Part shown: positions 14,567 to 22,555 of the stretch, one piece after another | How the letters are laid out: each line of letters opens with the position of its first letter | Numbering within the stretch: the first letter of the stretch is position 1 | Origin: Myxococcota bacterium | Lineage (GTDB): Bacteria > Myxococcota_C > UBA6777 | DNA: 22,555 nt | Direction of reading: 5' to 3' | Assembly: GCA_023150835.1 (NCBI GenBank) | Contig: JAKLKB010000115.1 | Location: 1-22,555, forward strand | Position numbers and translations under genes: made by a program | Notes under the pieces: model-generated | The model's input: only the letters and a program-made list of their open reading frames with translations | Told to the model about the DNA's origin: nothing | The model's database searches: none

Positions 14567-15796
14567 TTACGGGGCTGCGACACAACGCCCCGCAGAAGCG
14601 GCACATACCAAACCCATTGGACACTTCGGCGCACCGCTTGAGCAAGGGTACACACAAAATTTTTCGTTGGTACTTTGCACGTTTTCACATTTGGTATCCG
14701 CAAGGGAAAGGCACTGAGATTGCGCAGAACAAGGGCGCAAGCAAACGCCCTTCCCTGCGGTCTGATCGCGTACACAATACAAGTTTTCTTTGCAACCTTC
14801 CGTTGCGACGCGGCTTGGGTCAAGAGAACACACCTCGCCATGATCTCGCGGACCAGCGCTACACGGCGGTTGTTGCTCGTCCAGCAAGCGCCCGTCGCAA
14901 TCGTTGTCCATCCCATTGCAAGCCTCTGCTTGGGGTTTGACTTCGCCTTCACAAGCCCCCCATTGCCCCGCCGTACACTTCTGCTCACCCGATCGGCAGA
15001 TCCCCCGCGTGTCCGTATTAAACGGACCCGAATAACAAGGCCGTGAAAGCGATTCATCCACCTTGCCGTCGCAATTGTTGTCTTTGTTGTCGCAAGCCTC
15101 GGGCTTTGGCGTGATCTCGTTTTCGCACGTCGTGGACCACCGCCCTCCTACACAGCGTTGGATGCCTTGTTTGCACTCGCCCACACCACGCGTCGCAGAG
15201 GCCCCCGTATAACAATCCCGTGTCTCACTGCCTTGACAAGCGGGCATCGGCTCAAAGAGCGGTTCTTCGGGCGTAGGGGATTCTTGTTCGGGGATGGACT
15301 CTTGGGCCTCCGAAACAGGCTCTTGCTCGGACTGGACTTCGCCTGCATCGCTGGACTCGCCTGTTTTGATGCAGATACCGCCTCGGCACGCCTCTTCCGC
15401 AAGGCACTTGGACCCGCAACCACCGCAGTTTTGCGGATCGCTTCGCGTATCGGCACAAGCGTTATTGCACAAACGTGTGCTTTCTTCGGGACAGCATAAC
15501 TCGCTCAAACAGCGCTGTTTCTCAACACAATCCTTGTCTTGTTTGCAAGAAACAGGGATCAAAACGCAGCTTTCTTCTACACAACGCCGCCCCGACGGAC
15601 ATTCGGTGTCTGCTTTGCAAATCTTCGAGCATCGGCCACTTGCACAACGATACGTCGCAAAGAACCCACAATCGGACTCTTTGGAACAAGGCCACCCTGA
15701 CAGATCAACACTTCCCCCCAAGCAAGCCGACCACCACGGCACACCCACCAAAAAAAACCATCCCAACACTCGGCGTATCCGCTTGTTTTTCTCCAT
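14567..15796 (-). CDS. Cys-rich lipoprotein with MopE-like DxDNxCDG motifs
   Basis: 409 residues. A basic start (MEKNKRIRR) and hydrophobic segment end in PWWSAC, with C25 the predicted lipidation site. An N-terminal Cys-rich region (about 35-140) includes CPSGRRC and NCGGCGSKC units. A Glu/Pro/Ser-rich linker (about 145-185) follows. Then come two MopE-type motifs, EACDNKDNNCDGKVDE and EACNGMDNDCDGRLLDE, which in myxobacterial and methanotroph proteins are putative metal (Ca/Cu)-binding elements. Each is preceded by a G-x-C-x2-G-x-(Q/E)-x-C-x-(G/A)-G-x-W segment. The C-terminal part is again Cys-rich. The ATG at 15796 is preferred, with a weak GGTGAG upstream; a GTG at 15805 would add three residues. 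The protein is probably anchored at the cell surface. The exact role is unknown. Confidence 0.9.
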   Translation of the reverse strand: MEKNKRIRRVLGWFFLVGVPWWSACLGGSVDLSGWPCSKESDCGFFATYRCASGRCSKICKADTECPSGRRCVEESCVLIPVSCKQDKDCVEKQRCLSELCCPEESTRLCNNACADTRSDPQNCGGCGSKCLAEEACRGGICIKTGESSDAGEVQSEQEPVSEAQESIPEQESPTPEEPLFEPMPACQGSETRDCYTGASATRGVGECKQGIQRCVGGRWSTTCENEITPKPEACDNKDNNCDGKVDESLSRPCYSGPFNTDTRGICRSGEQKCTAGQWGACEGEVKPQAEACNGMDNDCDGRLLDEQQPPCSAGPRDHGEVCSLDPSRVATEGCKENLYCVRDQTAGKGVCLRPCSAQSQCLSLADTKCENVQSTNEKFCVYPCSSGAPKCPMGLVCAASAGRCVAAP

Positions 15797-15816
15797 GCTC
15801 GACACTCACCAACCCG

Positions 15817-15948
15817 TCATAGACCAAAGTCACCCGCAACCAAGCCTACCCAAGACTCCACGATCTCTTGGATGCTCTCACCCAACACCCAGATGTCCTC
15901 TGTCTTTTTGGCTTTCCTCATTTTTTCTGACTGACGAAGCCGCCCCAA
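15817..15948 (-). CDS. Candidate small ORF (43 codons), tentative
   Basis: On the minus strand, between the AAA ATPase and the MopE-like lipoprotein genes, a frame starting with TTG at 15948 ends at TGA 15819-15817. GGGAG lies seven bases before the TTG, at 15960-15956. An internal ATG is at 15921. The product is basic at first (RQSEKMRKAKKTEDIW) and then forms a likely amphipathic helix (ESIQEIVESWVGLVAGDFGL). It would end 20 bases before the next start, compatible with coupling. The same frame is open further upstream to a TGA at 15993-15991. No homologue is recognised, and it may be a gene remnant or noncoding. Confidence 0.25.
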   Translation of the reverse strand: MGRLRQSEKMRKAKKTEDIWVLGESIQEIVESWVGLVAGDFGL

Positions 15949-16076
15949 ACGTCCGCTCCCAAAAAGGCATGACGAAAGAGGCCCTCTGGATCAAAATGCT
16001 TTGCGAGATCTCGAAATTTTACAACGGATCACATCGACCCTTTGTGTACGCTCCTCATGGCTATCGTATCCGAGCT

Positions 16077-17309
16077 TCACTCCGAATCTTTGGGGCTGTT
16101 GTCCGTATCTTGAAGATGGATCTGTTCACGCAAAAGGGCGCATTGTTCGCGCAAGACGGTGTGCATCGCCCCATCTTCGGCCTGTTGAATCCACGCCATA
16201 ATCCCCGAAACAAACAACTCCTTGATAAAAGCATAAGAAAAACCATCCGTTTGACTTGCGAGCTCTGTCTGCGCCGAAAGATCGACACGCAACGCAGGTT
16301 CAAGCCGATCATTCCAACGGCCAATGTACCGCAATCGCTCGTTGTATCCGGGAATATCAAAAAGATACTTGCGATCAAAGCGACTTGGACGCTTGACCAA
16401 AGCCACATCCAAACGCTCGATATGGTTGGTCGTTGCCAAAGCCAAGATCCCGTGATTGCTTGAAAATCCATCCAACTCGTTCAAGAAAAAAGAGCGATTT
16501 TTATCGTTGAGCAGCGAATCAAGATCCTCAAAGATCAGCACACACGGCGAGACTTCACGCGCTCGCTCAAAAACACGACGCATATTTTCGTGTGCCGTAC
16601 AACAACCTGATTCAAAGCTTTTGACGTAGAGACGGGGCTTTTGGACAGTGTTAAGAATCGCTTTGATCGCGTGGGTTTTGCCATTCCCGGGAGGACCATA
16701 CAACAAAACACCTCGCTTCCACGGGATCTTGTAATGTTCGTATTGTTCTTGTGCATGAAAAAACCCCCAAAGATCGCGCTGCAACGCCTCTGCAAGGCTC
16801 GGAGGTAGGACGATATCATCAAAACGAACGTCTTGTGTGGCTTGGTACAACTCCTCATCCTTGAACCAAGAACCCTCATGAAACACAAGAATCTCCGCAC
16901 GAACCTCTTCGTTCCACGCACACACCACGCGCACAAAATCGTCCGCGATCGCTTCGCTCGGAGCAATCAAAAACACCCGATCTTCGGTGCTGTACCCCGC
17001 ACTCCATTGAAACGCAACCAACTCCATCGAGTGGCCCTCCCACACCACACGGTGCCAAGCATTCTGCGTCGAATACGTCAACTGGCCTTTGTGGTGGCCG
17101 TCGTTGGGGATCTGTTGGTGGCTCTCTGCGATCGGCACATACGAACAACGCCCGTCTTCTGCAAAGGGCTGCACAGCAAAAGACCAAAGGTTGATCTCAC
17201 GCACATAACGCGGCGCTGCATAAGCTGAAAGCCGCCGCCCTGCCTCATACGACAGAACGTTCGCAGGCAACGAAAGGCTCTCATACAAAAACGTTTTTTG
17301 ATTCAGCAT
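16077..17309 (-). CDS. AAA ATPase of the BCS1/FtsH-like (classical AAA) type
   Basis: 410 residues if begun at the ATG at 17309. The N-terminal domain (1-165) is unrecognised and has no membrane segment. The AAA module (about 195-345) contains Walker A GPPGNGKT (205-212), Walker B VLIFEDLDSL (257-266), sensor-1 asparagine in ATTNHIERLD (N295), and the second region of homology RPSRFDRKY with candidate arginine fingers R310 and R313. This order is that of classical AAA unfoldases and BCS1-like remodelers, so ATP-driven protein remodelling is expected; no protease domain is attached. Start choice is weak. No clear ribosome binding site precedes 17309. An in-frame ATG at 17450 would add 47 atypical residues and lies at or before the likely transcription start. 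The gene is divergent from the outer-membrane gene at 17703. Confidence 0.87.
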   Translation of the reverse strand: MLNQKTFLYESLSLPANVLSYEAGRRLSAYAAPRYVREINLWSFAVQPFAEDGRCSYVPIAESHQQIPNDGHHKGQLTYSTQNAWHRVVWEGHSMELVAFQWSAGYSTEDRVFLIAPSEAIADDFVRVVCAWNEEVRAEILVFHEGSWFKDEELYQATQDVRFDDIVLPPSLAEALQRDLWGFFHAQEQYEHYKIPWKRGVLLYGPPGNGKTHAIKAILNTVQKPRLYVKSFESGCCTAHENMRRVFERAREVSPCVLIFEDLDSLLNDKNRSFFLNELDGFSSNHGILALATTNHIERLDVALVKRPSRFDRKYLFDIPGYNERLRYIGRWNDRLEPALRVDLSAQTELASQTDGFSYAFIKELFVSGIMAWIQQAEDGAMHTVLREQCALLREQIHLQDTDNSPKDSE

Positions 17310-17419
17310 TTTTTGTTTTGGGGTATCCGCTTTGGGATCGTTGAAAGAAAAAAAGCGCAAGCAACGCGCACACAACGCCCCGCTCCCCAAAAAGTTCGCT
17401 TCTGATCTGCGTTCAATCG

Positions 17420-17475
17420 TTGTACGGCAAACAAAATCAAATAAGATCATTTACTTATAAAATTATTCCCGCGAT
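17420..17475. promoter_or_regulatory. AT-rich divergent promoter region
   Basis: This is the only strongly AT-rich patch between the AAA ATPase (-) and barrel (+) genes. The minus strand reads TATAAG at 17459-17454, a fair -10, and the plus strand has TATAAA at 17456-17461. Neither has a convincing -35. If the minus-strand element is used, transcription starts near 17447, which favours the 17309 start of the ATPase. Confidence 0.35.
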
Positions 17476-17702
17476 CTCACGATAAAACCAAAACACGGCC
17501 TAGACCTAGCGATCAACATCTGGCATGGAACCCAACACTCCAACGATGCCCGCTTCAAACAGACGCCCGAACGCTTTGGGATGCGATCTGTTCGTGCTTC
17601 TCCTTGGCCTTGCTTCGTGCCTTACGCAAATCGCCGATGCTCTAACCGATCCTTCGGTCCATCGGCCTCCAAACCGCTTCTTTTGATGGAAGGACTCTTC
17701 TC

Positions 17703-18746
17703 ATGTCTCTCGCTCTTTTCAGGCTCCAACGACACCACCTCCTCGCGGCTGTCTTCTGGATCCTCCCCTCCGCTGTCTTCGCACAAGCCCTCAACCCCGA
17801 TGATCCCGCCTCCAACAACCTCCGCAAATCCACCCAAGCCACCGTCAAACCCTACAACCTCTCCGCTGCGATCACTTCCTCGCTTGGAACGGGATCATTT
17901 GCTGCCTCCTCTTACAAAAACCACTACTTCGCCCAATCACTCGACCTCTCCGCTTCTGTGCGCGCATGGAAATACTTCTCCTTCGTCGCCCTCTGGGGCT
18001 TTGATGTCGAATACACCCAACCCGACAACGAATCAGGACGCCGCTTTTTCCCACGCGACGTCACCCTCGCCGCCGCTTGGGCCACGAGCCTTGGCAAACA
18101 TGTAAGCACCCGCATCTCCCTCGGAATGCAGCTCCCCACCTCTCTCGCTTCACAAGTCGCCACTCGTTACCTGCGCACCACCGTCGCAGGCACGCTCAAC
18201 GGTAGCTTCGGACCTGTTTCTGTTAGCTATGCTATCGGACTCAGCAAAGACTTCAACCGCTACACCAGCCCCGTCTTCGATCAAAGCCAAGCCGATCTCC
18301 CTTCTGTGCTGCTTCGCCAAAGCACCAGAGAAAATATCGATCTTTCCATCGGACTTGTCCCCATGCCGGGTACGCGCAATATCTCTTGGCTCGTACGAAA
18401 CTCCTTCGCCCTCAACTTCACCCTCTACAAGGGACTTTCTCTTGGCTTCGCCTTCTCCATCTTCAACGCCTTCAAATATCCCTCCCCTGACGACGCCTAC
18501 CGCGCCACCATCCCCACCGTCAACGGCAACGTCAAAGCCGATCTCGTCGGTCGCCTCGACTTCACGATGGGCGATATCTCCCTCAACTGGGCGGCCTTGC
18601 CCTACCTCCAGTTCGCCCTCGGAGCCATCTCCATGCAGATGCCTCTCACCGACAAAAACAACGGCCTACGCATCCCCTTTCTCAACGTATTCACCGCCAA
18701 CGACAACGTCACCACCTTCTACCTTCGCATCGTTGGCTCTTACTAA
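17703..18746 (+). CDS. Outer-membrane beta-barrel protein (hypothetical)
   Basis: 347 residues. A signal peptide with cleavage after AVFA (27) is followed by a mature chain rich in alternating polar/hydrophobic strands with aromatic ends. Examples are YNLSAAITSSLG, LDLSASVRAWKYFSFVALWG, VSVSYAIGLS, FALNFTLYKGLSLGFAFSIF and ISLNWAALPYLQFALGAISM. The chain ends in FYLRIVGSY, a closing strand with a terminal aromatic. This pattern fits a 12- to 16-strand outer-membrane barrel, but the precise family and cargo are not recognisable. AAGGA eight bases upstream supports the start. The metalloprotease gene follows after 78 bases on the same strand with no terminator seen, so the two are probably cotranscribed and may act together at the outer membrane. 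Confidence 0.82.
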   Translation: MSLALFRLQRHHLLAAVFWILPSAVFAQALNPDDPASNNLRKSTQATVKPYNLSAAITSSLGTGSFAASSYKNHYFAQSLDLSASVRAWKYFSFVALWGFDVEYTQPDNESGRRFFPRDVTLAAAWATSLGKHVSTRISLGMQLPTSLASQVATRYLRTTVAGTLNGSFGPVSVSYAIGLSKDFNRYTSPVFDQSQADLPSVLLRQSTRENIDLSIGLVPMPGTRNISWLVRNSFALNFTLYKGLSLGFAFSIFNAFKYPSPDDAYRATIPTVNGNVKADLVGRLDFTMGDISLNWAALPYLQFALGAISMQMPLTDKNNGLRIPFLNVFTANDNVTTFYLRIVGSY

Positions 18747-18824
18747 ACACACGGTTTTGCCCTTGAATCGGCCATCTCTCAGGCCACAGCACTTTGTACC
18801 CTAGACGTAAGAAACGAGGAAAAC

Positions 18825-21800
18825 ATGAAACGAAAAACCCTCCAATGGCTCTTGCTCCTGCCCTTTGTCGTGGGCGGGATCATCGCAAGCGTCGGCTGCG
18901 CCCAAGATCTCCCCGATATCGACCGCACACAACCACGCGCCCTCAAAAAATCCATCTTCCGACCCACCAACGAAGACGGCACACCTCGCGAATGGTACTT
19001 CCGACAAACCGTGATCGAAGTCCCCTACGGCACAGGCGCAAGCTTTGTTGGCGAAGAAAGCCAAACCGAAAAGATCGTCTGGAAGATTACCGAACGCTTT
19101 CTTTATGCTTATCGCTCAAGAGAATATGTCCTTAACACAGACAAACCCAGCCAACGCCCCGGCACCGAATACGAAGGCACGCCGATCGCCGCCTTTCGCA
19201 TCGAAAGCCACTTTGATATCCAACGCAGTTATAACCCCGCCACAGGCGAACAAAACAACGTCATCATCGAAAACACCATGGATCGGCCTTGGGATCAACG
19301 CGAACATTTTCGCGTGGACTTTGGACAAAACCTGATCGCAGATTTTGCTTTTGTCGCGTCCAACGTCTCCCAACAACCTGTGAGCTATTACATCCCCGAA
19401 AACGAAGTCAACAACAAAGACCGCGCCAAGATCGGCGAAGATTACGTTGATATCGTTCAAAAACTCACCATCCAACCCGAAGTTCACCCTGAATTGTCGG
19501 CCTATTATGGCCGACCGGTCCCGACTTGTTGGTTGTATTCCGAGATCACACGCGACTGCATGGGCCAAACCATCAAAGTACGCGCCTCTTTCAAGCGTGT
19601 CGCCCGCACCGATTACCAAGCCAAACCCTATGACGACAAACGTATGGCCAAATTCGGCTACTTCCGCCAAATCAGCTACACTTACGACCGTGGGCGCGGC
19701 ATCCTCGAAAACAACACCAACCGCACCATGAACCGCTGGCCGATCTGGCGCGATGAAGCACAATGCGCCAAGCCCAACACTCGCCTCTCTCATGCCGACT
19801 GTAAGGTCCGACAATTCGCCTACCACCTCAACGACCAATATCCCGCTGAACTCAAGGCCGAAGCCTCCGAAGTAATCCGCCAATGGAACCAATTCTTCCG
19901 TGAAGCCGTACAGATCCGCTCTGGCAAAGACCAAGGCGATATCTTTGTCCTCTGCCTCAACAACCCCATCCAAGAAGGCGACCCCGCCATCTGTGGAAAG
20001 CCCGGTGACAACCCCCAGATCGGCGATATCCGTTATAGTTTCCTCTACTGGGTCAACCGCCCACACCGCGCATCTCCCCTTGGCTACGGGCCTTCCACCG
20101 TCGATCCCCTCACAGGCGAAGTCGTCGCCGCAAACGCCTACATCTACGGCGGCGCACTCGATAGCTACACCGCTTACGCCACAGATATCGTTCGCTTGAT
20201 CAACGGCGACGCCAAAACCGAAGATATCGGCCTTGGAAAAGACCTTCAAAACTACCTCGCCAATCAACAAAAACTCGGTGTACACGGCCATATCCATTGG
20301 CATGGCGGAATGAAGCCTGCCCTCGACAAGCACTCCCAAAACATCCGTGAACGCATGGCCCTGCTCAAAGAGCAAGTCCGTACCGGCCAAGCCAGCTACG
20401 ATTGGGTCGCCGAAAAACTCAAACGCCTCGAAGATAGCCCCTCTTCCGCAGGGGTGATCGGTGGCGAGATCTTCCAAGCCTTCAATCTACAACTCTTTTC
20501 CCCAAGCGGTCAGATCACCCCCGAGATCCAAAAACTCTACGGACCCCAACGCATCGCCACCCGCCAATTCTTCGATTGGTCCCGTCAGCGCATGGAACGG
20601 CTCTCGACACGCAACGTCATGATGACCGACTTTGTCGACGACGGCGTCCTCGCACGAGCTCTCAAAATGAAAGGGGCCTTTGCTGTCAACGGGAAAATCG
20701 ATTACGAAAAAGTCTATGCACAACTTCGCAAAGAGATCTTCCTCGCCGTCACTCTCCACGAATTCGGCCACAACGTCGGCCTCCGCCACAACTTCTCTGC
20801 CTCCGCTGACGCCCTCAACTATCACGACAAATACTGGGAACTCCGCGCCAAAACCATCCCCGAAGGTGAAAACGCCCCCCTTCCTTTTTATCGCTACGCT
20901 GAAAAAGACGCCAAACTGCTCAACGACGCCATCCAAAAAGGTCTCCACGAATACCAATACAGCTCGATCATGGACTACGGTTCGGGCTTTGCGAGCGATC
21001 TACACGGCCTTGGACGCTATGATCGCGCCGCCATCCTCTACGGATACGCCGATGCTGTCGAAGTCTTCAAAAAAGGCACCACCCAACTCTCCCGCGCCGA
21101 TGCCCAAGCCCAACTCGCCCCCGATACTTGGCACTACACCCAACTCCCCCGTGTGATCGCTGGAAACAAACCCGTCAACGAACAGATCGATGCTCTCAAA
21201 CAACGCGAGATCGCAACTCTCGATGAACTCGCCAAAGACAACGCCTTGATCGAGATCCCTTATCGCTTTTGCAGCGACGAAGTCCACCAAGGACAATCCG
21301 ACTGCAATCGCTTTGACCAAGGGGCCGATCCTTACGAGCGCGTCCGTGATACCACCCAACGCTACTTTAGCTATTACATCTTCAACGCCTACAAACGCGG
21401 TCGCTTGACCTTTGGCGTCGATGTCGGCTCCTACATCAGCCGCATCTATGACCGCTACTTTATGCCCATCGCCTTTCAATACAAACACTTCGTCAACGAC
21501 GGTTTCATTGCACAACGCTTTGAAAAAGCCTGCAACGGCAACTGGTACCAAGACCCACGTTGCGGTGAATCCGGCTTTATCGCATCCATCGCTGCACTCA
21601 ACTTCTTCTCTCACGTCATGCAAACCCCCGACTCTGGATGTTACAAACGCACGCAAGTCGGCACGCGCAACGTCTTTACCCATCAATCCAACAACGCTTG
21701 TACAAGCAAAGGCCCTGAATTCCTCGACGTCCCCTTTGGTGTCGGACGCCCGATGCTCGGCGCTTATGACCGCGACACCTACGGCTACGAATTCTACTGG

Positions 21801-22532
21801 AAGCCCGTTAGCCTCGGTGCTTGGTGGGACAAATACCTCGCTGCGATGGCGCTTGGTGACCCCTACACCCGCTTTATCGGGGTTGATAGCACCGCCGATG
21901 CCCGAAGCTATCTGATCAACTTCACTGCTCTCTACGGAACCTACGTCAACAACATCCTCGGCGGCTTCCTCGCCGAACGCCCCGAAGCCTACGCACCGAT
22001 GCTCGGCGCGGATGGCAAGATATCCTTGCGTGAACCCATCCGACTCGGCGGCAGCAACGACTTGATCGATCCTGCCCCTGTCTACAACTTCACCACCCCC
22101 CTCGATCCCAACGAACAATACACCGCACGCCTTCTTGTCGGATTCATCGGCGCAGTCTACTTCTCCCGCGAAACCGACGACCAACGCTTCAACGAAGCCA
22201 TGAAGATCGCTGTACGCGGACGCGCCGAATCTCCCGACGTTCCCGAAGCCATCCGCCAAGATCCCAAACAGTACGTCGAGATCGTCGAACCCGGCAGCAA
22301 CCGCATCTACTACGCTGTCCGCGCTGAAAACCGTGGCCCCACCTTCTCTGATGCACCCAAGTTCTTCTCTGCCGGCTACGAGCTGCTCAAAAACCTCAAG
22401 GATCAGTACTACGAAAATGACGGCTCCACCCTCAAGCCCGGTGTCCGAAAAGAAACCGTCATGAACGAATTCCACTACATCAACGTCATCCTCGGCTGGC
22501 TCCACGCTGGCGAATACAACAACCCCCGCTAA
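18825..22532 (+). CDS. Very large metzincin-type zinc metalloprotease lipoprotein
   Basis: 1235 residues. A lipoprotein signal ends ASVGC with C25 lipidated, so the enzyme should be anchored on the periplasmic or outer face. The catalytic centre is HEFGHNVGLRH (H645-H655), an exact HExxHxxGxxH: H645, H649 and H655 would bind zinc and E646 would be the base. A Met-turn SSIMDYGS with M716 follows about 60 residues later, as metzincins require. The long flanking regions (about 600 residues before and 500 after) were not recognised in detail; the architecture resembles large zinc-dependent metalloproteases carrying DUF5117/DUF4953-like regions (recalled). Scattered Cys pairs suggest disulfides. 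GAGGA four bases before the ATG gives the start. The gene follows the barrel gene by 78 bases. The stop TAA is inside the window, so the gene is complete. Substrate unknown. Confidence 0.92.
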   Translation: MKRKTLQWLLLLPFVVGGIIASVGCAQDLPDIDRTQPRALKKSIFRPTNEDGTPREWYFRQTVIEVPYGTGASFVGEESQTEKIVWKITERFLYAYRSREYVLNTDKPSQRPGTEYEGTPIAAFRIESHFDIQRSYNPATGEQNNVIIENTMDRPWDQREHFRVDFGQNLIADFAFVASNVSQQPVSYYIPENEVNNKDRAKIGEDYVDIVQKLTIQPEVHPELSAYYGRPVPTCWLYSEITRDCMGQTIKVRASFKRVARTDYQAKPYDDKRMAKFGYFRQISYTYDRGRGILENNTNRTMNRWPIWRDEAQCAKPNTRLSHADCKVRQFAYHLNDQYPAELKAEASEVIRQWNQFFREAVQIRSGKDQGDIFVLCLNNPIQEGDPAICGKPGDNPQIGDIRYSFLYWVNRPHRASPLGYGPSTVDPLTGEVVAANAYIYGGALDSYTAYATDIVRLINGDAKTEDIGLGKDLQNYLANQQKLGVHGHIHWHGGMKPALDKHSQNIRERMALLKEQVRTGQASYDWVAEKLKRLEDSPSSAGVIGGEIFQAFNLQLFSPSGQITPEIQKLYGPQRIATRQFFDWSRQRMERLSTRNVMMTDFVDDGVLARALKMKGAFAVNGKIDYEKVYAQLRKEIFLAVTLHEFGHNVGLRHNFSASADALNYHDKYWELRAKTIPEGENAPLPFYRYAEKDAKLLNDAIQKGLHEYQYSSIMDYGSGFASDLHGLGRYDRAAILYGYADAVEVFKKGTTQLSRADAQAQLAPDTWHYTQLPRVIAGNKPVNEQIDALKQREIATLDELAKDNALIEIPYRFCSDEVHQGQSDCNRFDQGADPYERVRDTTQRYFSYYIFNAYKRGRLTFGVDVGSYISRIYDRYFMPIAFQYKHFVNDGFIAQRFEKACNGNWYQDPRCGESGFIASIAALNFFSHVMQTPDSGCYKRTQVGTRNVFTHQSNNACTSKGPEFLDVPFGVGRPMLGAYDRDTYGYEFYWKPVSLGAWWDKYLAAMALGDPYTRFIGVDSTADARSYLINFTALYGTYVNNILGGFLAERPEAYAPMLGADGKISLREPIRLGGSNDLIDPAPVYNFTTPLDPNEQYTARLLVGFIGAVYFSRETDDQRFNEAMKIAVRGRAESPDVPEAIRQDPKQYVEIVEPGSNRIYYAVRAENRGPTFSDAPKFFSAGYELLKNLKDQYYENDGSTLKPGVRKETVMNEFHYINVILGWLHAGEYNNPR

Positions 22533-22555
22533 CAACCCCCCCCCTCATCATACGA

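Noticed and set aside
15294-16463. 389-codon plus-strand frame
   Set aside because: It overlaps the MopE-like and AAA genes in antisense. Its composition is unlike the real genes and it has no start signal.
19116-20477. 453-codon minus-strand frame
   Set aside because: It lies wholly antisense within the metalloprotease gene. It is a shadow created by codon bias.
21000-22535. 511-codon minus-strand frame
   Set aside because: It is antisense to the metalloprotease gene, Val/Gly/Asp-rich as expected of a shadow frame, with no independent support.

Overview
The window looks like chromosomal DNA from a Gram-negative delta-type bacterium, most likely a member of Myxococcota or a related lineage (inference, not a database match). 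The pointers are moderate GC content, a Hanks-type Ser/Thr kinase with DWG in place of DFG, and many predicted lipoproteins. Several of these carry tandem cysteine repeats or MopE-like D-x-D-N-x-C-D-G motifs. An outer-membrane barrel and HEAT-repeat proteins are also present. No transposase, phage gene, CRISPR array or rRNA was seen.

Layout. 1-309: a 42-bp tandem repeat at the window edge running into the 3' end of a truncated gene. 394-1494 (+): CaCA-family Ca2+/cation antiporter. 1730-1804 (+): tRNA-Arg(CCU) behind a good sigma70-type promoter. 1943-3091 (-): P-loop kinase-like/CYTH fusion. It is divergent from 3326-5158 (+), a tail-anchored Ser/Thr kinase. 5349-5936 (+): small secreted Trp/Arg/Cys-rich protein made of two repeats, followed by a 15-bp tandem repeat and a bidirectional terminator. 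6215-9958 (-): a probable three-gene operon encoding a five-TM membrane protein, a small membrane-anchored Cys protein and a 776-aa lipoprotein with eleven 10-Cys repeats. 10299-11561 (+): a divergent 420-aa lipoprotein with eight Cys repeats of a different type. 11801-14377 (+): large HEAT-repeat protein. 14567-15796 (-): MopE-like Cys-rich lipoprotein. 16077-17309 (-): BCS1/FtsH-like AAA ATPase. 17703-18746 (+) and 18825-22532 (+): outer-membrane barrel protein and a very large metzincin-type metalloprotease lipoprotein, probably cotranscribed.

How the genes fit together. Most of the window (5.3-22.5 kb) encodes exported or surface proteins: five predicted lipoproteins, one secreted repeat protein, one barrel and two membrane proteins. 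No catalytic pathway links them. The clearest functional pairings are the barrel with the metalloprotease, and the five-TM protein with the two Cys-rich proteins downstream of it. The 5' third holds cytosolic or regulatory functions.

Repeats. Two copies of a roughly 70-bp palindromic intergenic repeat lie in opposite orientations at 1556-1625 and 14443-14514. A second REP-like double hairpin lies at about 10066-10112. A 33-bp exact duplication involves the 3' end of the 776-aa lipoprotein gene.
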